The notes under the pieces: generated by a model
The model's database searches: none
Told to the model about the DNA's origin: nothing
Seen by the model: only the letters and a program-made list of their open reading frames with translations
Translations under genes and position numbers: made by a program
Source: Stercorarius parasiticus
Lineage: Eukaryota > Chordata > Aves > Charadriiformes > Stercorariidae
Assembly (NCBI GenBank): GCA_013396915.1
Contig: VWZL01000670.1
Coordinates: 624,986 to 688,985, forward strand
DNA: 64,000 nt
Reading direction: 5' to 3'
In this document: positions 38,501 through 51,061 of the stretch, one piece after another
How positions within the stretch are numbered: position 1 is the first letter of the stretch
How the letters are laid out: each line of letters opens with the position of its first letter

Positions 38501-41500
38501 AAGGTTTATTTTTATTTAAGGAACTTACCTTTCAGCAATGAACTTTCTGACGGCTAATGCTTTCCAGAGCTAAGACATTCTTTTCCAACTTACTTTAATT
38601 AGATTTTTCTCTCCATTTTTAAAGGAATAATATCCTTTTCTAGGTTAATCCCTTACCTACAATATCGCCTTAGCCTAGTGGGTTTGAACATTATCCCTGC
38701 TAATGCAGTAGGTGTTCTTTCTTTCTTTGCTGGCCCTTGCAAAGGGCATCTCTTCATAACTGTCTCGCTTTCTGGGTTATACATCGCTTGGTACAGCCAT
38801 GTGCAGGAGTGCAGAAACGAGACCTCCCTGAAGGCCAACAGCAAACAGCAGGATGCCTTCATCCCTCTCCAAAATAGCAAAACAAGGCCGAGACAGCACA
38901 CCCTGTTGTGGGATTCCTGGGCTCAGTGGTACATATTTGGACACAAAATGTTGTCACTCAGGAGATGTAGTGCAGGCTCCCTTTCCCAGTTTACAGTGGT
39001 GCCTTTAAGTAGATGGAAATGTACTTCACCTTTCCATTATTTTTTAAGCTTATATTGTCTCTGAGTCTTTGGCTACTGTGAAATGATTTTAAAATAGCAA
39101 ATGTCAGTTGCTTCAGAAATCGTTGTAAGCACTAGGTGTGAGACTATTTCACTCTGACACTTGAATCCATTGGATATACTCAGTTGTGAGAACCAGTCTG
39201 CTGGAATAATGAATTCATGCATAACAAACTGCCTAACTGAATTTACAAAGAACAATCTCTTCCTTAAGACTGTGCTAAAAATTATATTCAATCTTTGTTT
39301 TGTGCTATTATAGCACAAGACTACATGTATGATTTATATAGTTTGATATCCAGCTTATTAGAAATTTATTAGCGCTGAGGCATACATTTCAACATCTACC
39401 CAGAGTTTCACTTAATTTTAATTTAGAGTCTGATCAAAGACTATAGGCCAGAACTCTTCATCCTTTGAGTAGTCGCATTACCCCTTGATGTGGAAAATCT
39501 CTGCAAGATTCAACACATAGACCTTCCTGTGTATTCTTCTGGACTTGTTTTGTTTTCTCCCTCCCTTTCCCTTGCCGGCTCTACTGAAGAAGTAAGTGGT
39601 TTGGTCCTTAAGTTTCTGGTCACACAGGGCTGCCTGAGGCACACCACAAGCTATACAGGGAGCTGAGGCTGTTCCCTCTGTGATTCTCCTTCTGTAAGCA
39701 CAGCTCTACAGCACTGCCAGAAGCTTCACAATATGCATACGCTCCGCACCTTCTGCTGCTTTACGAGAGCAGGTATGGGGTAATGGAGTTCAGCAATATA
39801 GGTCAATATTCTACTTTAAAGTGGTCTGTCTCATACAGCGCTTACAACTCTAGCCAGCTCCAGAAACCTAGTATGTGAGTAAGCATTGTGTATTTTCCTC
39901 TGTTCTCTGGTTAAAGATCTACAAAAGATCGCATGCTTTTGACCAGTGACTTGCATTCATTTGGGTTAACATTTTTTTTTAATATTGTCCTGTTCGATCA
40001 ATATAAGCAAATTTCATTAAATGCTCTGCCTTTGTAAGATTAAAAGCAAGGGTTGTTTGGTATTCACAGACTTCTTTAATGAATTTAGAAACATCTGTTG
40101 CATTGGTACAAAACTCTGCACCTGGTCCCAGTAGCTTGGGAGCATCAGGGCAACTTTTCCTTCTGAAAAGATGGGAGTTAGATATCTTGCTATTAGACAA
40201 AAAAAAAAAAGACTGTCCTTGAGTTTCTTATCTTCTTATAAATTTGAATGCTATATGAAAAAGAATAAATAAGCAATAAAAACAAATGGCAATAGTGAAA
40301 TAGCAGGCTTTTGTTGTAATACACATCGCATATGTTAATGTAATGTGGGATAATGAAAGCCTCCCAGTGTGAAAAATAGAAGCACTTCTGTTCTGAATTA
40401 TTTAAGTGTAGCTTGGTCAAAGCAATTGAAAATGCAGTGGGGTAACGATTATTCATTAACCATGACATGGACAAGATGACCTAATAGATTCCAAACGTAT
40501 CATAAGAACTTTGTTACTGAAATACTACTAATAATTTTGTAGTGTATATAGTGCCTGTATAGGCCCCGTGAGATAATTACAGACAAATCTATGCATATAC
40601 AAAATCAGAAACAGTCTCCATCTCCAAAGAATATGAAAAGAGTTACAGAAGACTGAGCAAGCTCTTCGTAGCAGCACAGTGACCCGTATTACCCAGTCTG
40701 AGAAGCTGCCCTACCCTTTGGGATACAAGCCAGTGCAAGCCTTCCACTGAAACAGAAGACGAAATTTTCATTTTAAATGCTACAAAAACATGCCATTTTC
40801 ATTTTTAATTGATGTTGCTCTGTTTTAGAAGTGTTACCCAGCTGAGATGCACCAGCAATTTACTACACAAGACTTTATTCAGAGACTGTAATTCAGTCTG
40901 AACTGTAATATATCTGTTCTAAATGAAGTCAAATGTAAAATTCCCTCAGCCTTAACAAGGGTGCAATTAGCCTGTAGGTCTCTTTGGTCTGCTCTGGCTC
41001 TCATATATCTCAAATCCAGCTCCATCTCATAGCAATATGCCAAAGATCAAGCAAGTCTCTGCATATTTCTGATTTAGTCAATGAGAAATGAATATTAACT
41101 GGTATTATTATCCTTAATTTAGTACAAAAATATTGCTTCAAAAAAGAATGAGAATCAATTTTCAAACAGTAACAATTAGGCACACTGCAGATACTTCACA
41201 TTTTAACTGGGACTGCTAGGCTTTTTTTAAAATTTTTTTATTTTCAGATTAGCCTTATGATTGACATGACCTTCAATTAACCAGATCAGACATCATACAT
41301 TCCTCACAAGCAATTTACAAGCTGAAATGGCAGTTGATCCTCTCAAAGAAAGTCCATTCCAGATTATCGAAAATTAACTAAACTAAGGGTAGCTCTGAAA
41401 TGACGCAGCTCACACTTGCCCTCATTTGAAGAACTCTGTTATAATAGGCTCTATTTAATAATCTGTGAGGGTACTTGGTTCCTAACTGTGATAAATCTTC

Positions 41501-41710
41501 CTATAATCACTCCTTTTAACAAGATCAAACAGTTTAGAACATCCAAAACGCTTAATTCCTTCAGGTTGATTGCATTTATCATCAAAGAATACAAAGTATA
41601 TTGCATGACATTTGGAAAATAGTTTTAATTGCCCTTTTATTCATTATCAGAATCACAGAACATAGAGGGAACAGGAATATCATAGATCCTACTGTTTTCA
41701 ATAAACAATA
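35560..41710. other. Mostly unique DNA, no gene seen
   Basis: Nothing can be assigned to a gene. A GC-richer patch at 35980-36180 gives open frames on both strands (86 codons + and 92 codons -), neither recognisable. The 128-codon frame at 38678-39064 (+) has no motif that I know and is overlapped by an 82-codon minus frame. A near-consensus donor string on the minus strand at about 38523-38531 is preceded by only a short open stretch. Confidence 0.5.
37989..38006. repeat. (GCT)6 trinucleotide repeat
   Basis: Six exact tandem GCT units (CAG on the minus strand) are visible. Read as codons they would give poly-Leu, poly-Ala, poly-Cys, poly-Gln or poly-Ser, but no coding frame with support crosses them. 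Confidence 0.85.
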
Positions 41711-41714
41711 GCCG

Positions 41715-41792
41715 TATTTAGAGTTTGAACCAGATGTCCTCCATGTATCCCTTCCACCCTAATTTATTCTATGATTCTATGATTTTATGACT
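41715..41792 (+). repeat. CR1 LINE 3' tail fragment
   Basis: CCAGATGTCCTCCATGTATC, CCTTCCACCC and then three near-copies of ATTCTATG (TTCTATGATTCTATGATTTTATGA) reproduce the standard CR1 3' end. CR1 elements end in tandem octamers rather than poly-A. Only the last 80 or so bases are recognisable, so it is either extremely 5'-truncated or decayed upstream. An AGAATCACAGAACATAG phrase at 41650-41666 looks like a reverse-orientation octamer end and may mark a second tiny copy, but this is weak. Confidence 0.7.
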
Positions 41793-42470
41793 ATCAACTA
41801 TATACATATATATATGGATTGCATGTTAGAAAAGGTCTCAGCTGATTCCTCCTTTATGGAAAGAGATATGCTTGAAAATTTAGGCGTCTTTCTCCATGAA
41901 GCAAAATGGCTAGTCAAACATAGGGTCAGATGTATTATGGTTTTGAGAAAGTGTAATTGGACACAAAAGGGAATAGTGTGAGGAAAAACACTTGCTGAAA
42001 GTGCTGTAGGAGGAATACCTTACAAACTGGGAAGAGAAGCTAGGAAGGCAATGAAAATCCTAAACTTGATGGGTTAGAAGTGGAATTATGCAACAGATCA
42101 TTATGAAAATGTCACAGTAAAAATAAGGGATGAATTTGGAGAATTATGAAAGACACATTCAACAAATTGAGGAAGAGCAGCAAAGACACCAGTAGTGATT
42201 GGGGTGGAGACTGTAGCAATGGGGTTTATTGCAGAAAGAGTGATCTGACAAGAAAAAGACAACTCAGGCCACCTCATATTGATTAACACTAAGACGGAAG
42301 GTACAACTGTGTGAAAAAAGAAAGTATTTAAGCAGAACCATTGCCTTCAGGTAAGTGGAAGACATGGGAAGTTTTGTATCATTATGTGAAATATTCTTGC
42401 ATCAGACAGAGAAGTGCCACAGTTACATCTGGCAAAGCAGAGGACCCTGAAACAGGTCAACACCTAACCA
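41792..42470. other. Unique AT-rich DNA, no gene seen
   Basis: An alternating TATA tract near 41798-41816 follows the CR1 tail. Frames of 62-79 codons have no recognisable domains. A consensus donor string (CAG/GTAAGT) lies near 42349-42357 without supporting coding sequence. Confidence 0.5.
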
Positions 42471-42474
42471 TACA

Positions 42475-42545
42475 TTGCAAGTGTGTGCTACAGAAGTCAG
42501 TGGGACTGTACACATACTTAATGATTCTGCAGATCTGGAGTATTG
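42475..42545. repeat. Probable amniote relic repeat
   Basis: GAAGTCAGTGGGACTGTACA, followed by CATACTTAATGATTCTGCAG, resembles an old amniote repeat whose text I recall as TGAAGTCAATGGGACTACACACATGCTTAA with a TTTGCTGAAT-type continuation. It is noncoding and strongly diverged. The match rests on memory rather than a search. Confidence 0.45.
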
Positions 42546-45130
42546 CAGAATTTAATATTTTTTTCGTATCTCTTTTCTGAGTGAGGCTTCTTCTCCTCAG
42601 TTTGATTACAGGTGGCCAGAAGTGTCATTTGATGGGGGAGGGAGTGGTATGTAGTAAGTAATTATTCATGAATTTAGGTCAAATATGGCAAGTAACTCAA
42701 GCTGAAGAAAAATGGAAAACTTAGAAAAATCAATGTTTCTTTTTGACAAAAAAATCAATTTTTTCTTGTGACAAAAATTATTACAGACTATCAGAATTAA
42801 TTTAAGAAAAAACTTCAAGTAAGTTAAAGTAATGAAAGTGTTCATTGTAGATTAAATATCTTTTTAAAGTTTATTTTGCTCATTCTTCTAAGAAAAAGTA
42901 ATTGCTTACACTGTGTTAACCAGGAGTTCACCATTGTTCAATGTCTCTAGTCAACTAAAAAATCTAAATTAAAAAAAATAATCTTCCAGGTCCTTCTAAC
43001 AGTCATTTCAATCCACAGAGTCACTGCTGTATGCAGAGAACTTGTAACATCTCCAGAGGGCTGGAGGAACAGAAGATGACAAAGACATCTCTTTGCCACT
43101 GCACTAGGACCAACCTGCCAAATACTCATCATATCATAGTGTCAGTCTGAATAAAAGCTACGTGTGCCAGCGGACAATGCCGGCTGACTCACTCTAGCTG
43201 TAAACACATGCCAACTGGCACTGGCTGGAAATTTTTCAGCAAACTAATTTTGACGGAAAACATTGATTTGTCAAAACTAAAATACTGCAGCGGGAACGTA
43301 CATACCAATTTCAGCATCCAGACACTCATTTGCTGCAGGATGATCAGTATCACTGTGGCAGGGTTCTCCCCTGAAACACCGAGGCCCTGCTTTGAATAAA
43401 TCTGCAAAGATAAAACTATGTTTTTCTGCACTGATTATATAGGGAGTCTAGGAAAACTGGACAGCTAGATTATGTACCTAACCCTGGGGTATGTGAATAC
43501 CTACCCACAGCTCAGTCTTTTCAACTTGATGACTTCTCACTCAAAGTGGAAAACTGTTCATAATATCCTCAATATAAATGAAATATCAAATGTTCATCAG
43601 TGACACACCAGCACACCAGGTGTCTTACAAGGCTGACAGCAAATGTTTGAAACATAAAAGGCTTATGAGGAATTAAGGAGTGAGATTTTTATTTGTGTTT
43701 TATGATTCATCAGTTGAGCTCTTTATTGAAGCTTCCATAAGGAATTAGCAGAAAACACATTTTTCACTGCTTTAAAGTTTTGAGAATTGAAATGGTTTCC
43801 TCTGCTCTTTCAGGATAAACCTAATACCTTACAAATGTGAAAAAGTGTGAGATCAAGACCTCAAAGACTGAATTCAGCCCACATTTGGGACCTGGGAAAT
43901 TCCAATCCAAATATCTACCTATTTGCCAATTGTTTACACAAACTGAAACTATCTATGGAAGATATTCAGAGGTCTGTAATCTTACAACAGTCAATATCCT
44001 ATTCAATAGGTCAAGGAATTTACCTAAGCAGTGGTAAGTTTAACTTCTTGGATGAATAAAATAGAACAAGGAGTATACATTCTTTCAATTTGTCTCCAAG
44101 TAATCCAGTTATGGCTGTACCAGTATTTCCCTAATGAGCAAGGTTTCACCCCTTCCTCACCCATTTGGCATTTTTTCTTACTGAGTTAAGAATATCCAAT
44201 TCCTATAAACAATAATTTGAAAAAACAGCATCTTCCATCAACAACAGAATATACACAATTGAAAAATTCTCTAGTAGTACTAATTTCTTTTGACTGCTAC
44301 AGAATGTTCTTGAATTCCTCACTACTCTTACAGATAAACTGGATCCCAAGACAGCTTTGTGCACAAAACTCATATCCCACCTCAACCTCCAGATTGTCCA
44401 AGTTTGCTGTAAATATAATCTCACACCAAAAATAGGCTACTTGCTTCAACTCCAAGCAGAAATTATGTCCTATGCCTTTTCTTACTTGCTAGTGCTTGTA
44501 TACTGTTAGAGCAGGTGGCAGAAATTTGCTTTAGCAGTTAATCTCTTCAGTTTGGGTCTCTGTGGGCAGACAAATATGTTAAATTTCACTTTGAGCTTTG
44601 GTGGACAGCAAATAAAAAAAAAAAAGAAAATAATTCTCATTGAAATTCACAGATTTTATCTGAAAAGTCCTCTGTTGATTCACATTCTTCCTGTGACTGT
44701 AAACTTTAATCTGAATACCTGGAATAAATTTAGACATTGCCAGATTACAGTCATTCATTCTCATGTTGGCCCTTACTTGGATCAGATACTTTTCTTTTAA
44801 GACATTCGTTACACCCCTGCCATCCTTAATCTATTCATAAGACAGAAGCAGATACTTCATTTTTCCAGAGTAATTTTATGAGGTTTTCTTCCATCAGCCT
44901 GATTTCAGTACTGCTTTATAAATCCCTACTTGAATCTATCTTTCTTAAATATATATGATCAGACCCATATACAGCATTAAAAGTTAGTTCCCACCATGAT
45001 CTTGTACCTTAACATCTATAAATTTACTTCGTATGTTCACTAGAAATACACCAATGCAATTTAAATGTAAGGGAAGTATGAGGAGCAAGAGACCCCCTTG
45101 ATTTAACTGCAAGCTTCTGAATCTGATCCA
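42545..45130. other. Unique AT-rich DNA, no gene seen
   Basis: No gene or transposon is assignable. Overlapping frames at 43189-43431 (-) and 43208-43399 (+), and at 43837-44059 (+), show no recognisable domain. Confidence 0.5.
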
Positions 45131-46955
45131 GAGATGGAAAAGCAGATGAATGCCCACAGAGAACTACAAGGGCATTACCAGGGTGTGCAGAGATGCAGTT
45201 AGAAAAGCATAAGCTCAGCTCAAATTGAAATACAAGAAAGGGTTCCTCAGGTACATAAACAACAAGCAGAAACAAAAGGAAAATATTGGCTTGTTGTTAA
45301 AACAAGAGGTGAATTAATCACCAACAATGTTGAAAAGGCAGAGGTTCTCAACCTTTCTTCACCTCTGTCTTTACCAGCACTGTTGGGCCCCAGGCCTTGG
45401 AAACAACAGCCCAGGTTGATGCAAAAACAGACCCACCGTCAGTGAAGGAAGAGTTGATATGCAAAATATTACAGGAGCTTGATCCCTACAAATTGAGGAG
45501 CCCTGAAAATATCCACCCAAAAGTGTTAAGAGAGCTGGCTGATGCTGAGAAGCCGTGGAGACCAGGGGACATCCCAGAAGACTGGAAGAGGGCTAATGTC
45601 ACCCCCATCTACAAGAAGGGCTTAAAGGGGGATCCAGGAAATTATAGGCCCATCAGTCTTACTTCAGTCCCTGGGAAAGTTATGGAACAGATCCTCTTGG
45701 AGGCTAACACAAGTCAAATGGAGCACGTCATTGGGAAAAGCCATCATGGACCCAAGGGCATCAAGAGCAAATTGAGCTTGACAAACCTAATCGCCGTCTA
45801 TGACAAAATAACCTGCTCAGTTGATGAGGGGTGAGTGGTGGACACTGTCTACCTGGATTTCTCCAAGGCTTTTGACACGGTTCCCCACAGCCTCCTCCTA
45901 AAGAAACTGATGCATTACAATCAAGAGAAGCAGTCTGTGTCGTGCGTGGGGAACTGACTGACAGGCTTCGCACAGAGCATGGTGGTAAATAGCTCCTTTT
46001 CAAACTGGCAGCCTGTCACAAGTGGGGTCCCCCAGGGACTGATACTGGGCCCAATGCAGTTTAATATCTTCATAAGTGATCTGGATGATGGGATCAAGTG
46101 TACCCTGAGGTAGCCCAAACTGAGTGGGCAAGTGGATGCTTTGGAAGGCAGAGTCATCCTTTAGGAAGATCTGGATAGGCTGTAAGAGTGGACTAACAAG
46201 AACATTATGAAGTTCAACAAGGACAAGTGTAAGGTCTCACACCTGGGAAAACATAATCCAGGAGTGCAGTACAGGCTGGGATCTACCTGGCTGGGGAACA
46301 GCTCTGTGTCAAGGGACATGGGTGTCCTGGTGGACATCAAGCTCAATATGAGTGAACAATGTGCTACAGCGGCAAAGGAAGCCAACAGGATTCTGGGTTG
46401 CATCGACAAGGGCATCACCAGCAGAGACAAAGAAGTCATTATCCCACTCTACTCAGCGCTTGTCAGGCCACACCTGGAATACTGTGTTCAGTTTTGGTGT
46501 GCGCTATACAAAAAAAGATGTGGACAGGCTGGAGAGGGTCCAGAGAAGGGCCACCAAGATGATCAAAGGACTGGGAAGCCTGCCATATGAGGAAAATCTG
46601 AGAGAACTGGGTTTGTTCAGCCTTGAGTAAAGAAGGCTTAGGGGAAAACTCATCATCATGTTCCAGTATTTGAAAGTTGGCTACAAAGAAGATGGAGGCT
46701 CCCTTTTACAAGGAGTCACGTGGAAAAGACGAGGGGTAATGGGTACAAGTTACTCCTGGGGAGACTCCGACTGGATAGAAGAGGAAAATTTTTCACAGTG
46801 AGAACAATCGGCCATTGGAATAATCTCCCCAGGGAACTGGTGGATTCTCCATCACTGGATACTATTAAGATTCAGCTGGACAAGGTGCTGGGCCACCTTG
46901 TCTAGGCCGTGCACTTGCCAAGAAAGTTTGGACCAGATGATCCTTGAGGTCCCTT
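45130..46955 (+). pseudogene. CR1 LINE ORF2 reverse-transcriptase copy, 5'-truncated and inactive
   Basis: CR1 ORF2 normally encodes an endonuclease plus reverse transcriptase that copies the element at its target site. Here the endonuclease part is absent and the copy begins in the linker. The text then covers the RT palm with [44 protein letters not shown] (motif A, catalytic Asp codon at 45856) and TSGVPQG (46018 onward). Blocks after that are [52 protein letters not shown] and HWNNLPREL. Most blocks share one frame. The copy is dead: a TGA stop at about 45832, a deletion in the LRELADA region, loss of the FADD motif near 46108-46116 and a frameshift at the A run near 46510. The 3' text ends as GGACCAGATGATCCTTGAGG without clear ATTCTATG copies. 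Confidence 0.92.
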
Positions 46956-46964
46956 TCATATGCA

Positions 46965-47788
46965 AGTTCTTTCTGCATTTGAGTTCTGAGGAATGTTATG
47001 TTGACATTTGTAAGTCTCGCTTTCTTCTTGAACTGAGCCTGTGTCAATCCCACCCAATTTAGTAATTCCCTTTAAATTTTCTAAGGATGTGTTCTGTCTT
47101 ATCATCAAGGTTATTGACAAAGATACTGAATAATTCTGGCTTCAGTTTCAACCATCACAATATTCATGTGTTAGTGGCCACCAACTGGATTTCAAACCAC
47201 AATCCTTTGAGCTGGCCCATTCAGTCAGTTTTTAATTCATCTAACAGGATTAGCTTTTAGTTCCTCCACTTCCAAATGAAACAGCTGTAGGAGATGATGT
47301 TAAAAGGCTTACTAAAGTCAAGCTGCATTACATCCACCTCTCTTCCTCATTCACGTAGCCAGTCATTTAATCGCAGAAAGCAATCCTGCTGATCAAACAT
47401 GATATGGCCCTCATAAATCCATGTTTCCTGTTCCTGACTGCCTTCTTGTCCTTCATGTGTTTGTATATGGTTTCTAATTGGATATGCTGTTGGTTAGAGC
47501 CTAAGATGAAGCTGAGTGGCCTATTATTTCAAAATTCTGTCTTCTTGCCTTTTTTAAAAGAGAGTCTAACCTTTCTTTTACTAATTATCAGGAAACCCCC
47601 CTGACCACCATGACTTTGCATAGAAAATGACAGTGATCATTCTTGGGTGAAACCCACGTGGCCCCAGATATCCGAATATATCCAGTTTTTGTTGATAGCC
47701 CTAGTCTGCTGTCCCTGCCCATCCAAACTCTTACTGTTAATTCACAGGGGTCTGAGAATAAACTTGCCCATGAACAATGAGACAAAAT
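46965..47788 (-). pseudogene. Older CR1/L3-like LINE RT fragment, antisense
   Basis: Read on the minus strand, this is a decayed RT region. QLDFSKPFNI lies at about 47295-47330, matching the LDFSKAFD motif A. After it comes text matching WLDGRAQRVVVNG and SSWQPVTSG, then LFSIFVNNLDDKTEHIL, where consensus has FNIFINDLDDGTECTL. The FADDTKL position has become KGNY-like text. Upstream on this strand (47520-47690) the text still follows the region encoding VTPIFKKG and ILRELADV. All frames are broken. It is more diverged than the neighbouring CR1 copies. Its 5' continuation probably resumes at 48200 beyond the younger insertion. Confidence 0.7.
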
Positions 47789-48199
47789 AGAATCATAGAA
47801 CGGTTTAGGACCTTCCTTTGGAAGGGACCTTAAAGATCATCTAGTTCCAACCCCCCTGCCCTGGGCAGGGACACCTCCCACTAGATCTGGTTGCTCAAAG
47901 CCCCATCCAGCCTGGCCTTGAACACTTCCAGGGATGGGACCTCCATAGCCTCCCTCGGCAACCTGTTCCAGCGTCTCACCACCCTTATAGTGAAGAATTT
48001 CTCCCTGACATCTAATCTAAGTCTACCTTCTTCCAGTTTGAAGCCATTACCCCTCATCCTATCACTACATGCCCCTGTAAAAAGTCCTTCTCCAGCTTTC
48101 TTGTAGTCCCTCTTCATATACTGGAAAGCTGCTATGAGGTCTCCCTGGAGTCATCTCTTCTCCAGGCTGAACAACCCCAACTCTCTCAGCCTGTCACCA
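47789..48199 (-). repeat. CR1 LINE 3' end, antisense, 5'-truncated (younger copy)
   Basis: On the + strand it begins AGAATCATAGAACGG, the reverse complement of the CR1 octamer end, followed by TTGGAAGGGACCTTAAAGAT and CCCTGGGCAGGGACACCTCC. Translated on the minus strand, 48117-47881 still reads openly for 78 codons, including RMRGNGFKLEEGRLRLDVRE, FFTIRVVRRWNRLPRE and PSLEVFKARLDGAL, the C-terminus of ORF2. It stops at CTCTCTCAGCCTGTC. This is a standard 5'-truncated CR1 insertion of about 410 bp, the best preserved in the window and of avian type. The string CAAAATA flanks both ends (47783-47789 and about 48202-48208), a possible short target-site duplication. Confidence 0.92.
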
Positions 48200-48620
48200 A
48201 AATATGTGGTGACTACTTCAGCCATTTTTATATCATATCCACCTATGTTTTGTTTTTTTTTCTTTTCTTGAGATCTTTAAAGAGTTGTTCTTATCTGTTT
48301 CAGTCTTCTTACAAGGCTGGAATCAGTTTGATCTTTGACAGATCTTGTTTATGCTTATGTCTCTTGACCTGTTAAATGTATTGTTCTTTGCTGATATGTC
48401 TTTTTTGCCATTTTTTTCTAGTTCTTTACTCCTAATATCTTCCCCCCACACCCCACCCCCAGTTAATTATTCATTTAACTAGTTCTGGAATCCTTCCATA
48501 GAGGATTTTTACCCCTTGCCTTAATGACACAGAAAAGCTTCCATTACAGTTTTTATGCTCCTTAGCCATGTAGTTAATGCATTTTACTGGATTATAAAAC
48601 TTTAAGTGATCTCTGTATAC
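48200..48620 (-). repeat. Possible 5' continuation of the older antisense CR1/L3-like element
   Basis: The + strand text TGTGGTGACTACTTCAGCCA is followed by a long T-rich and C-rich stretch with phrases such as CTTTAAAGAGTTGTTC and CCTTGCCTTAATGACACAG. It resembles the antisense of a region upstream of the RT in old CR1-type elements, which in turtles and crocodilians carries a similar ACTTCAGC phrase. No protein frame survives. If correct, 46965-47788 and 48200-48620 were one element split by the younger CR1. A C-rich tract lies at 48442-48461. Confidence 0.4.
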
Positions 48621-51060
48621 CTATGTATATCAAAATCTGTATATACCATACATACATGTATCCATGTTTTTCCTCACCTGACAAGAAGATCTTCATCCCA
48701 ATATTTGGGCATTATAAAGGAATATTTGTAATCATGTTACATTGTACTGAAATATTTTTTCTTCCTAATTACAGTGACTGTAAAACTATACCATGAAAAT
48801 TGAATTAGAATTAAACCAGCTGTCTAATGTAACAAGCTAAGTAATCTGGTGGAAAATTATCCTTTTTAAAAGCAGGTTTCTTTGGGTCCAGTTCTTTGAC
48901 TTTCTGTTTCTTCTGAAGGACATAGGAGGAAGATATCCCTTTGTTTTTTGCTTCCTACATCCTTTGATCAATCGGCATTGAGAGTTGTCAGGAATATGTT
49001 TGATTACTGTGTGTTAACTTGCAAAATTTAGTCTTTTTTTTTTTTGGTCCATTGTACTAGTTATTTGGTATTTGTTGGTAGTCTCTAATAAAATGTTTCT
49101 GGATTGAAGAACTGATGACAGGCAATACCTAAATGTTTCTGGGAAAGAGAATTGGGAAGAATCAGTTGATGTAAATTTAAATTTAAAATTTAAATATATT
49201 ATCTGATTCTGTTTGCACTGAATCTCAGGTCTGAGATTCTTGGGCACTATTTTTGTTTAAATACAAGCAGTATCTCATTACTTCATAGGACTGTGGAATA
49301 TTTGCTGCTTCTAACAACTATAAAACATAGAATGAAAATAAAATGTATCTAATCATGATTGGATTAAATTTAGTATACTAAAACAGCTGCTGGAAGCAAA
49401 CGCTCTCAATGTAGCTCTATATAATAATACAGAATTCTTTTAATCTGTGCAGCTTTTAAAGCCACTAAAATTGAGTGACATATATGAGTGATCCAGCTGA
49501 ATAAACTAACTGCACTGATGAGACCTGACTGAAGGAAATTTTTCAAGCTGCAGTGATGCATATGGTATAAAATTCACTAGAACACAAATTCTGCAAGAGG
49601 GACTGCCCCTATTTGTGTGTATTTAATAATAAAATAAATTTATTTTTAAAGTCTACATCTTGCAGAAACTTCAGGGGATGAATAAAAAGAGATATGGATG
49701 ATATGACTGAATACACTTCTGAGAATAATGAAACTTGACTGAAAGCCATTGAAAGAGAGAAGGGCTATATTGGATGCTAGATAACAAGAAGTCAGGGCTT
49801 CTGTGAGTGAAGGTGACAAAATGTCTTGAACTGCCTGCCAAATCTGCACTACCTAATGACGGATCAGCTCTCATTTTCAAAACCTAAAAGAAAAGGTTGT
49901 TCTTCCTTTTTTCTAAGAGGCTGAACTAGTTCTAGCTATAAAGGCATTTAGAAAGTAATGTTTCCATCACAGAGACAAGTACCTCCATATTTTTGAAGAT
50001 GGAATTTGGAAATTGAGCCTCAGTCATGAATGTAAAACAAAGATCACTTCAGATGTTCAACTGGGAGGTAAAAACCAATGTCAGTATTGGAAAATAGGCC
50101 TGCAGAGGTAGAGATAGATAGAAAACAAGGCAAAAGCAGCTCAGATTGGGAACAGGTAAAGTGTTGTAATTAAGCCACCTGGCTTCCCATCTGACACATT
50201 TTATTGAAGCTGTTGCTAAACATCATTGCTACTTTCAGCTTGAATTCAAGTTGACCCTTTTGGTCTATTCACTCCCCTCATGGCATGCTAATCTTGATGT
50301 TTTTTGTTCCCAAACCTTTATTATATGATCACTGGGATCTGCATTGCTGGAGAAATTAGGTCTTTCTGTTCTTTGCTTGGAAAAAGCTGTTCACCATAGC
50401 TTCTCCATTCCTCTATTAAATAAACAAATAAATAAGTGTTTCTGTATCTAAATCTATTTTTCATTTTCTGAATATATTCTTCACCTGAATACAAAGTAGG
50501 GGGCAACGGAACTGCTTGAATGCTTTTGTACAATCCAAATACTCTCGTGGCAGAGCCCTCTCTTTCTATCCCTCATTTGGATTTTTCTAGTCATTATTTA
50601 CTCTCTCCTGCTAAATCCTTTCTGTAGCTACTTTTCCTGGTGACAGCAGCAGCTTGCAAGTGTCAGGCACATTTATCCTCCTTCTATATTTATCCATAGT
50701 CTTTGGTAGATTGTGTAAAAAAGATACCTAAATCAGACTGAAAGATGTAAGGAGGGAAGAAAGCCATTCAGAAGGAAAAGTAACCACTGGAGTAAGTGGA
50801 TGTATTGTAAGGATCAGAGAGCTGGTAAAATTTTGTAGGGGATAAGAACAGATAATGTGAGAACACCTGCAACAAAGGGAAGTTGAACCATCTCCAGGGT
50901 CCTAAGAAAACTGGGACATCTGACCAGCAGATTGATTAGGAATTCTTAATGAAACTGTACATCTCGGCTTAATTTTACCTAGCTATGCAAGTATCCAGTA
51001 AAAAAGGTCTTAGTGGAGAGACTGTCCTTATCTCAGCTGCTGACTGTTGGCCTGCCCACA
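48620..51060. other. Unique AT-rich DNA, no gene seen
   Basis: No gene is assignable. A self-similar AATTTAAATTTAAAATTTAA low-complexity patch lies near 49173-49196. GCAAGAGGGACTGCCCCTAT near 49593-49612 faintly recalls an L2/MIR-type 3' phrase but is too short to call. Confidence 0.5.
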
Positions 51061-51061
51061 G

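Noticed and set aside
38678..39064. 128-codon open frame on the + strand
   Set aside because: No domain or family is recognisable, and an 82-codon minus frame overlaps it. Long frames here follow a local rise in GC content, which lowers stop frequency.
42345..42360. Consensus splice donor CAG/GTAAGT
   Set aside because: The sequence before it is not coding-like and no acceptor with a good pyrimidine tract lies at exon distance.
49570..49640. L2/MIR-like 3' phrase (GCAAGAGGGACTGCCCC then a (TAAA)-rich tail)
   Set aside because: Only about 25 bases resemble the expected text and no core region is present upstream. That is too short to call an element.
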